Assembly: GCA_023422095.1 (NCBI GenBank)
Contig: JAEZSD010000069.1
Span: forward strand, 1 to 5,209
Direction: 5' to 3'
Source of the DNA: Bacillota bacterium
GTDB taxonomy: Bacteria > Bacillota_I > Bacilli_A > RFN20 > CAG-826
Length of the DNA: 5,209 nt
The notes under the pieces were generated by a model, which did not search any database, was not told the DNA's origin, and saw nothing but the letters and a program-made list of their open reading frames with translations. The position numbers and the translations under genes are program-made. Every line of letters starts with the position of its first letter. Within the stretch, counting starts at the first letter, position 1. This document shows, in pieces, positions 1 to 4,745 of this stretch.

Positions 1-269
1 CGTCTACTCGATGTGACGAGTTTTCTTTCATATGAATCAATTTTTTTAATAACTATCTCTTCTTCACATACTTTGGCGTTGCGGTAAAACAAAACAATCA
101 AAGCTTCTCCCTGATAATTAGTGAGAATATTATTAATGTTCTCTGCTTCGTCTTGCGAGATTAGAGGTTTTTCCACTTTTTCTCTTTCGGCATAATTATT
201 TTCGATGGATGGAGTTTGTTCCACTAAAGAGCGGTACGCCAGCCATTTTTTCATTCCTCTATCACTCAT
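1..269 (-). CDS. YolD-like protein, partial (C-terminus off the left edge)
   Basis: YolD-like proteins are small and typically encoded next to UmuC/UvrX-type Y-family polymerases in Firmicutes. A UmuD-like accessory role has been proposed, but the biochemical function is not settled. The visible 89 codons start MSDRGMKKWLAYRSLVEQ. They carry the family's N-terminal DRGMKKW signature (residues 3-9), an acidic and variable linker (about 20-38), and a segment around 52-84 of alternating hydrophobic residues (EALIVLFY, EEIVIKKID) that fits the small beta domain of this family. Family members are usually about 110 residues, so some 20 C-terminal residues are missing because the window ends, not because the gene is broken. 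The start is fixed by a GGAGGT Shine-Dalgarno at 278-283, 8 bases upstream, and by the ATGA overlap (269-266) with the polymerase stop codon. That overlap implies translational coupling. An internal ATG at residue 6 would lose the conserved DRG and is less likely. Confidence 0.85.
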   Translation of the reverse strand, partial: MSDRGMKKWLAYRSLVEQTPSIENNYAEREKVEKPLISQDEAENINNILTNYQGEALIVLFYRNAKVCEEEIVIKKIDSYERKLVTSSR

Positions 270-1516
270 CGATGGTGACCTCCAATCTGCTCATGTCTTT
301 CTTTAGCTGTGCTATCTTCAGTTAATGCAGACGCCCTCAATAAAACATTCTTACCATATTTCTGATGTATGGCGTCGATGGCGAATAATAATTCCCTGCT
401 TTTTATTTGTTTGTGTTGATCTTCAAATATATTTAATTGCTGATGTTCCGAATTTGTAAGCGAAGAAAAACTCATACCGACATTGCGAATAGGTCTATCT
501 TGTATATGGTTACTAAAAATCTCTAAAAGCGCCTCATATAACTTTGGTGTTTCGTCGGTTGCGTTTAGAAGTGTCGCTTGGCGAGAAAAACCGCCCTGTT
601 CTTTTGAATATCCGATATAAAGCGAAACGCGAGCAGCCTTTTTATTTTCTTTTCTTAGTCTCTCGGAAAGGTCATCGCACATTTCGCGAATAATGGTTGT
701 AATATTCGATTTGTTGAAATCCTTAAATAACACTTGTCCGATAGTTAAACTGGTTGATTCTGGAATATATTTTTCATGAATATCTGACTCATCTATTCCG
801 TTAGCGTGATTATGCAATTGTTCACCCATGACTCCAAAATTATTCATCAAAAATTGTAGCGACGATAAAGCGAGATCTTTCACTGAAAAAATACCAAATT
901 TATTCAATTTCTCTTCAGTTCGAGCCCCAATACCCCATATTTTGCTTAAAGGAGCAACTTTCCAAAGTTTAGTTTTTACATCTTTTTGTCTTATGATTGC
1001 AACGCCGTTTTTCTCTTTTTTTGCAAAAATGTCAAGGGCGACTTTAGCTAAAAAAAAGTTATCTCCAATGCCGGCGGTTGCACCTAAACCGGTTTTTTCT
1101 TTAATAGTACGTAAAATCATTTCGGTAAGCTCGATGGCTGATTTTTGGTAATAGTTTAAATAGCTACTTATGTCTAAAAACGCCTCGTCAATTGAATAAA
1201 CATGAATATCATCTTTGCTGACAAAATCCAAAAATATATCGATTACCTTGGTAGACATCTCAATGTATCTTTCCATTCGTGGTTTGGCATATATATAGTC
1301 AAATTTATCGGGAAGTTCTTTAACTCTTAGTCTTGAAGGTATTCCTTGAGATTTTAGAAATGGGGAGACGGATAAAACAATCGTGTTTTTCCCTCGTTCT
1401 TTGTCTGCGACCACTAAAGGAGTAGACCAAGGATCTAATCCGCGATCAACACATTCGACAAAGGAATAAAACGCCTTTAAATCGATTACAATAATGTTTC
1501 TTTGTTCTAATGTCAT
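266..1516 (-). CDS. Y-family translesion DNA polymerase (UvrX/YqjW/UmuC-like)
   Basis: This is an error-prone polymerase that copies past damaged template bases. With the ATG at 1516 it has 416 residues, usual for the family. The N-terminal IDLKAFYSFVEC (11-22) gives metal ligand D12 and the aromatic pair F16/Y17, with Y17 as likely steric gate. The Lys at 14 resembles Gram-positive UvrX/YqjW rather than DinB. The palm motif YSIDEAFLD (107-115) gives catalytic D110 and E111. A helix-hairpin-helix-like thumb segment IWGIGARTEEKL is at 193-204, followed by a little-finger region. QLNIF (360-364) matches a sliding-clamp-binding motif. The C-terminus ERHEQIGGHHR resembles the conserved IGGH ending of UvrX-like proteins. 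A TTG at 1585 would add 23 residues, but it has no Shine-Dalgarno and the extension is not family-like, so ATG 1516 is preferred even though its own RBS is weak. All catalytic residues are present. The stop overlaps the YolD-like start. No GAAC-N4-GTTC LexA box is seen upstream. Confidence 0.93.
   Translation of the reverse strand: MTLEQRNIIVIDLKAFYSFVECVDRGLDPWSTPLVVADKERGKNTIVLSVSPFLKSQGIPSRLRVKELPDKFDYIYAKPRMERYIEMSTKVIDIFLDFVSKDDIHVYSIDEAFLDISSYLNYYQKSAIELTEMILRTIKEKTGLGATAGIGDNFFLAKVALDIFAKKEKNGVAIIRQKDVKTKLWKVAPLSKIWGIGARTEEKLNKFGIFSVKDLALSSLQFLMNNFGVMGEQLHNHANGIDESDIHEKYIPESTSLTIGQVLFKDFNKSNITTIIREMCDDLSERLRKENKKAARVSLYIGYSKEQGGFSRQATLLNATDETPKLYEALLEIFSNHIQDRPIRNVGMSFSSLTNSEHQQLNIFEDQHKQIKSRELLFAIDAIHQKYGKNVLLRASALTEDSTAKERHEQIGGHHR
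278..283 (-). promoter_or_regulatory. Ribosome-binding site of the YolD-like gene
   Basis: Reading the minus strand, GGAGGT lies inside the last codons of the polymerase gene, 8 bases before the ATG at 269. It is a near-perfect Shine-Dalgarno and decides the start codon. Together with the ATGA stop/start overlap it suggests strong, coupled translation of the downstream gene. Confidence 0.8.
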
Positions 1517-1597
1517 ACTGTATCTACATTCTATAAGAAAGCACTGCCTTTTTTCATTAAGGAAAACCAATATTTCTATTATCAATTAATAATGTGG

Positions 1598-1613
1598 TAT
1601 CATTTATATGATA
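1598..1613. repeat. Perfect inverted repeat in the divergent intergenic region (possible operator)
   Basis: TATCAT-TTAT-ATGATA forms a perfect 6-base inverted repeat with a 4-base centre. It lies between the divergent polymerase and rmuC genes, 13 bases before the rmuC Shine-Dalgarno. It overlaps the best -10-like sequences on the plus strand (TATGAT 1607-1612, GATAAT 1610-1615). No good -35 element is seen at the right distance on either strand. It could be an operator, part of back-to-back promoters, or an AT-rich coincidence. Confidence 0.4.
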
Positions 1614-1625
1614 ATTTGAGGTTAT

Positions 1626-1631
1626 AAGGAG
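1626..1631 (+). promoter_or_regulatory. Ribosome-binding site of rmuC
   Basis: AAGGAG lies 11 bases before the ATG at 1643. The spacing is slightly long, but there is no better start or site nearby, so it supports the assigned rmuC start. Confidence 0.65.
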
Positions 1632-1642
1632 TTTAGAAAGAT

Positions 1643-2890
1643 ATGGAAATCGCAACAATTATTTTGTCTTCATTGTCTTTGGTGGTGGTTATTGTTTTGC
1701 TTTTTGTCATTGTAAAAAGAAAACCCCAACCAATCGAAACAAAAATTGATTTAAAAGAAATTGGAGCTCTTGAAAAGCAAATTGATTTACTCAGTTCTCA
1801 AATTAAAGGAGATATTGAACTATCGGTTGTTAAAGAAATGGGCAAAGTGAGCGAACAAACCATTAAAAACAGCGAAGTTAACAATGAGAAGTTGGAACGC
1901 TTTCAAAAATCCATTTCTGAGTCTCTTAATACCCGCTTTGACGCACTCAATAGACAGATGGAAGAGAAAATAGCCCTTATAAATAAAAAAGTTGATGATA
2001 AATTGTCTGAGGGATTCAAGACTACTAATGAATCCATGGCACAAGTCAGAGAGAGACTCCAAGCCATTGATGCGGCGCAAAAGAACATTGAAAACTTATC
2101 AAAAGATGTTGTTTCTTTAAAACAAGTTCTAGAGGGCAATCAATCGCGAGGCCAATATGGCGAATATCAATTGAGTATGGTTCTCCATAATGTTTTTGGC
2201 GATACGGAGGGCTGTTACCAAGAACAATACACATTGAAAAAGGTAAAGGACGGCGATGATGTGCGTGCTGATGCGGTCGTTTTCATGCCCGAACCCAATC
2301 ATATGATTTGCATTGACTCAAAATTCCCATTCAAAGATTACGCTCGTATGTTTGATGCTCAATCTGAAGAAGAAAAAACAAGCCTAACAAAAGATTTTGC
2401 TAATGCTGTAAAGAAGCACATTACTGCCATTAAGGACAAATATATTGTTGAAGGAAAAACTGCTCCTGAGGCTTTAATGTTCATTCCTAATGATGGAGTT
2501 TTTGCGTTTATTCATCACAATTGCCGTGATGTTATAGATTATGCTCGAGATAAAAAAGTTGTTTTAACCTCTCCAAGCACACTACCCGCCATACTTGTGA
2601 CCATAAATATGGTTAAAATTCAGGTGGAGAGAGCAAAGAATGTTGAAGAAATTAATCGTCAGCTCAGACGTTTAAGTAAAGACTTTGAAATGTTTGCCCG
2701 TGAATGGGACAAATTCTCTGATAGCTTAGAAAAAACGACAAAATCAAGAGAGCAATTAGATACGCGTGTGAACAAGATTAATAACAAATTCGAAGCCATT
2801 AGAGGAAACAGTAAACTTGGCGAAATCGAAGACACACAAAATGAATCTTATGTTGAATTAACGGATGATAAAAATGGAACTGAAAAATAA
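1643..2890 (+). CDS. rmuC: DNA recombination protein RmuC
   Basis: RmuC-family protein. RmuC was named from E. coli, where its loss raises recombination-dependent inversion at short inverted repeats. The family is assigned to the PD-(D/E)XK nuclease-like fold, but the exact reaction is unsettled. The 415-residue product begins with a single hydrophobic helix (about 4-25, then KRKPQ), which should anchor it to the membrane with the bulk in the cytoplasm. Residues 35-165 are charged and heptad-like, a long coiled coil. The RmuC domain spans about 165-390. It has the conserved RGQYGEYQL (169-177), an Asp in RADAVVF (D210), and CIDSKFPF (223-230), where D225-S226-K227 is the (D/E)XK-like motif. 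MFIPNDGVF (279-287) and LTSPSTLPAIL (308-318) are further conserved blocks. The C-terminal tail is acidic. Length is normal and no motif is missing. It is divergent from the translesion polymerase, and its 3' end overlaps the next gene, so the two are probably one operon. Confidence 0.95.
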   Translation: MEIATIILSSLSLVVVIVLLFVIVKRKPQPIETKIDLKEIGALEKQIDLLSSQIKGDIELSVVKEMGKVSEQTIKNSEVNNEKLERFQKSISESLNTRFDALNRQMEEKIALINKKVDDKLSEGFKTTNESMAQVRERLQAIDAAQKNIENLSKDVVSLKQVLEGNQSRGQYGEYQLSMVLHNVFGDTEGCYQEQYTLKKVKDGDDVRADAVVFMPEPNHMICIDSKFPFKDYARMFDAQSEEEKTSLTKDFANAVKKHITAIKDKYIVEGKTAPEALMFIPNDGVFAFIHHNCRDVIDYARDKKVVLTSPSTLPAILVTINMVKIQVERAKNVEEINRQLRRLSKDFEMFAREWDKFSDSLEKTTKSREQLDTRVNKINNKFEAIRGNSKLGEIEDTQNESYVELTDDKNGTEK

Positions 2891-3995
2891 TCATACAATC
2901 GTCAACTTTTCTAACTCCTTATTGAAACACTTTTCTGCCCCCACTTGGCACGAAACAATTCCTGAAATTGACCAAAAACTCCAAGGGCACAACAAAGTTG
3001 TTGTCATGCTTTTTGATGGACTTGGCAAGTATATTATCGATAAACACTTAAAAACAAAAGGTGTTATTCGTTCACATTATTTAACAACAATAGATGCTAC
3101 TTTTCCTCCGACAACAGTTGCTTCAACGAATGGGTTTTTATCAGGAAAGTTTCCTATCGAGACTGGCTGGCTATCATGGAGTCAATATTTTGAAGAATTT
3201 AAATGCGATATTGAGGTTTTTAGAAATACAAGAAGTAGCGACGGATCACTTGTTAGGGATAAAGATAATCTAATCATTGCTGAAAAGTGCCCTTATGAAA
3301 ACATATTCCAACAAATAAAAAAGGCCAATTCTTCAGTTAATGTATTTGATATTTTTCCGCAAAAAGTAAGATCGAATAGCAATGCAACAAATCTCGTAAA
3401 ATCTCGAAAAATAATTAACGAAGCTTTAAAGGAAAGCGAAAAAGTTTTTGTGTATTTTTATTGGACCCTTCCTGATGGTTATATTCATCATTATGGTGTC
3501 GACCACTTTATGGTCCATTTTGTTATTAAAAAGATCCAAAGATTTGTTAAAAAAATAGTGAAAAATAATTCAGATACCATATTCTTTACTTTTGCTGATC
3601 ATGGTTTAATTGATGTCAAATATCTTGATATTTGTGAGCATAAGGATCTACAGAATTTATTATATCTTCCCCTATCTTTCGAAAAGCGAGTTGTTAATTT
3701 CTTTGTTAAGCCAAATAAGAAAGATGAATTTGCTTCCTTGTTCAACAAATACTATGGGGAACATTTTGAATTAATTAATAGGGAGTCAGTATTTAAAGAC
3801 GAACTCTTTGGCAAAGGCCAACCTCACCCAGCCTCCTATAATTTTATTGGCGACTTCATCGCGATTGCCAAAGGTGTTTATTGCCTCTACGCATCAAATG
3901 AAATAAGTCCTGAAAAGTTTGTTGCGCATAAAGGCCATCACGCTGGTGGAACAAAGGAAGAGATGGAAATAGATATCAGTGTTTTCAATGATTAA
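2865..3995 (+). CDS. Alkaline-phosphatase-superfamily phosphodiesterase / nucleotide pyrophosphatase-like protein
   Basis: A predicted two-metal hydrolase of the type I phosphodiesterase/nucleotide pyrophosphatase group, acting on a phosphate mono- or diester that the sequence does not identify. The 376 residues keep the superfamily motifs in order. VVVMLFDGLG (45-54) has metal ligand D51. FPPTTVASTNGFLSG (80-94) has the nucleophile Thr, probably T84 (T83 possible). LPDGYIHHYG (202-211) has D204 and H208. FADHGLID (243-250) has D245 and H246. HKGHHAGGTKEEM (355-367) has the last His, probably H359. There is no signal peptide or membrane helix, so it should be cytoplasmic, unlike many secreted relatives. 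The start lies inside the rmuC coding sequence: ATG 2865 gives a 26-base overlap, and in-frame ATG 2874 gives 17 bases with a GGA at 2863-2865 at good spacing. Either is possible. The overlap points to co-translation with RmuC. Family confidence is high, substrate unknown. Confidence 0.88.
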   Translation: MIKMELKNNHTIVNFSNSLLKHFSAPTWHETIPEIDQKLQGHNKVVVMLFDGLGKYIIDKHLKTKGVIRSHYLTTIDATFPPTTVASTNGFLSGKFPIETGWLSWSQYFEEFKCDIEVFRNTRSSDGSLVRDKDNLIIAEKCPYENIFQQIKKANSSVNVFDIFPQKVRSNSNATNLVKSRKIINEALKESEKVFVYFYWTLPDGYIHHYGVDHFMVHFVIKKIQRFVKKIVKNNSDTIFFTFADHGLIDVKYLDICEHKDLQNLLYLPLSFEKRVVNFFVKPNKKDEFASLFNKYYGEHFELINRESVFKDELFGKGQPHPASYNFIGDFIAIAKGVYCLYASNEISPEKFVAHKGHHAGGTKEEMEIDISVFND

Positions 3996-4013
3996 AAAGC
4001 ATCAACCAAAGTA

Positions 4014-4042
4014 TTGAAAAGGTCATTAAAAGAAAGTAAAAT
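4014..4042 (+). promoter_or_regulatory. Sigma-A-type promoter of the tRNA-Ala gene
   Basis: TTGAAA at 4014-4019 and TAAAAT at 4037-4042 are separated by exactly 17 bases. Each hexamer differs from consensus at one position. The start would fall near the G at 4049, giving a short leader of about 13 bases before the tRNA. The discriminator region (4046-4053) is GC-rich, CGGGCCGG, which is typical of stable-RNA promoters under stringent control in bacteria; that regulation is inferred. Confidence 0.75.
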
Positions 4043-4061
4043 AATCGGGCCGGTCAAAAAT

Positions 4062-4137
4062 GGGTCTGTAGCTCATCTGGGAGAGCGCCTCGTTCGCAAC
4101 GAGGAGGTAGCCGGTTCGATCCCGGTCAGATCCACCA
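4062..4137 (+). tRNA. tRNA-Ala (anticodon CGC), CCA encoded
   Basis: A complete 76-base cloverleaf. The acceptor stem is 4062-4068 with 4127-4133. The D stem is GCTC/GAGC (4071-4074, 4083-4086). The anticodon stem is CCTCG/CGAGG (4088-4092, 4100-4104) with loop TTCGCAA, placing anticodon CGC at 4095-4097, which reads GCG. The T arm is GCCGG-TTCGATC-CCGGT (4110-4126) with one G-U pair. The third acceptor pair is G-U (4064 with 4131), the classic alanine identity element. Discriminator A is 4134 and CCA is encoded at 4135-4137. It stands alone, with its own promoter upstream and a terminator downstream. A CGC anticodon is uncommon in AT-rich genomes, where the UGC species usually reads all alanine codons. 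Positions 15 and 48 are T and A instead of the usual G and C. Confidence 0.97.
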
Positions 4138-4151
4138 AATGAGAAAAAAAC

Positions 4152-4172
4152 GATTTGCCTAAATGGCAGATT
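4152..4172 (+). other. Hairpin just downstream of the tRNA
   Basis: ATTTGCC (4153-4159) can pair with GGCAGAT (4165-4171) around the loop TAAAT, with one internal G-U pair, plus an outer G-U (4152/4172). No T-run follows, so it is not itself an intrinsic terminator. It may be part of the tRNA precursor trailer, where a hairpin could stop or guide 3' processing, or it may be chance. Confidence 0.3.
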
Positions 4173-4195
4173 TCGATTAATAAATTAAAAGAATT

Positions 4196-4219
4196 AAGAC
4201 TCAAAAAATGAGTCTTTTT
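4196..4219 (+). terminator. Intrinsic terminator of the tRNA-Ala transcript
   Basis: AAGACTCA (4196-4203) pairs perfectly with TGAGTCTT (4209-4216) around a five-A loop, and the stem runs into TTTTT (4215-4219). Orientation and position suit the tRNA. Because no terminator is seen between the phosphodiesterase stop and the tRNA, it probably also ends read-through from rmuC. On the minus strand the T-run is poor, so it may only weakly terminate the convergent membrane-protein gene. Confidence 0.8.
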
Positions 4220-4259
4220 CTTAATAAAAACAACTTTTGCGCATTTGCTTAAATGAATT

Positions 4260-4592
4260 TTACTGATTTATGACTAGAACGATTATTAAACCAATAATAC
4301 CTAGTCCGAAAAAGAGTTGGTATAAAGAATGTCCAACTTTCGAATCGCTCGCGAATTCGTTTTTTGAATAGAAAACCAAATGAATAATACCCATTATTAA
4401 CTGAACAGTGGAAAGTATGCCAATTACAACTGTCCATATAAACATACTTCCATACAAAATAGCATATGGGTTGGTCACACCAGATTGCACAGCCGTAAGG
4501 ACGGCTACAAACACGACAATAAAGCCGATAAAATCAACGACAATTGCGCCAGCTCCAACGAGCCAAAACCAAAGCATACTTTTGTTTCCCAT
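4260..4592 (-). CDS. Small integral membrane protein of unknown function
   Basis: I do not recognise this 110-residue protein. It is almost entirely hydrophobic, with three likely membrane helices at about 8-35, 45-75 and 90-108. The first two are long enough that a tilted helix or re-entrant turn is possible. An acidic residue (D20) lies in the middle of the first hydrophobic stretch. The only clearly hydrophilic loop is YSKNEFASDSKVGHS (75-89), between helices 2 and 3. The N-terminus is MGNKSMLWFW. It is supported as a real gene by a good RBS (AAGAGG, 4601-4606, 8 bases before ATG 4592) and upstream promoter elements. Its composition is clearly that of a membrane protein, not an antisense shadow. 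It appears monocistronic, lying downstream of the ferritin terminator and converging on the tRNA. A DUF-type membrane protein is the most that can be said. Confidence 0.8.
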   Translation of the reverse strand: MGNKSMLWFWLVGAGAIVVDFIGFIVVFVAVLTAVQSGVTNPYAILYGSMFIWTVVIGILSTVQLIMGIIHLVFYSKNEFASDSKVGHSLYQLFFGLGIIGLIIVLVINQ

Positions 4593-4600
4593 AATTAATA

Positions 4601-4606
4601 CCTCTT
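4601..4606 (-). promoter_or_regulatory. Ribosome-binding site of the membrane protein gene
   Basis: On the minus strand AAGAGG(T) lies 8 bases before the ATG at 4592. Sequence and spacing are good and support this start. Confidence 0.7.
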
Positions 4607-4609
4607 TAG

Positions 4610-4649
4610 ATTATACTAGGATAGTATCACGAGTTGATGATGAGGTCAA
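4610..4649 (-). promoter_or_regulatory. Promoter region of the membrane protein gene
   Basis: On the minus strand, TTGACC (4649-4644) and TACTAT (4626-4621) are separated by 17 bases, a plausible sigma-A promoter. A perfect TATAAT follows at 4615-4610, but it has no good -35 at 17 bases and lacks an extended -10 TG. One or both may be used. The transcript leader would be short, ending at the RBS at 4601-4606. All elements lie downstream of the ferritin terminator, consistent with independent transcription. Confidence 0.55.
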
Positions 4650-4698
4650 ATTTCGATAACATTTCTGCAATCGAAAGAAATCTATCCACTAAAGATTT

Positions 4699-4723
4699 AA
4701 AAAAACCACGAAAGAATCGTGGT
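4699..4723 (-). terminator. Intrinsic terminator of the ferritin gene
   Basis: On the minus strand, ACCACGA (4723-4717) pairs perfectly with TCGTGGT (4711-4705) around a five-base loop. The stem runs into a T7 tract (4705-4699). It lies 22 bases past the ferritin stop codon and separates ferritin from the membrane-protein gene. Confidence 0.9.
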
Positions 4724-4745
4724 CCATTTGATAATGGTTTAAAGA

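Noticed and set aside
6..25. ACTCG/CGAGT hairpin followed by TTTT on the plus strand
   Set aside because: It lies inside the YolD-like coding region. The stem is only 5 pairs and no plus-strand gene precedes it, so chance is more likely than a terminator.
828..1151. Plus-strand open frame inside the polymerase gene
   Set aside because: It is antisense to a gene with intact catalytic motifs. It has no RBS and no recognisable family, and its composition is consistent with a shadow frame.
1517..1585. N-terminal extension of the polymerase from a TTG codon at 1585
   Set aside because: There is no Shine-Dalgarno before the TTG, and the 23 extra residues do not resemble the family N-terminus. ATG 1516 puts the catalytic Asp at residue 12, as expected.
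1820..2234. Several short minus-strand open frames under rmuC
   Set aside because: They are antisense to conserved coiled-coil and RmuC-domain sequence, overlap each other in different frames, and lack ribosome-binding sites.
4130..4180. tRNA 3' end as an integration (att) site
   Set aside because: No direct repeat of the tRNA 3' end, integrase gene or other mobile-element sign is present in the window.
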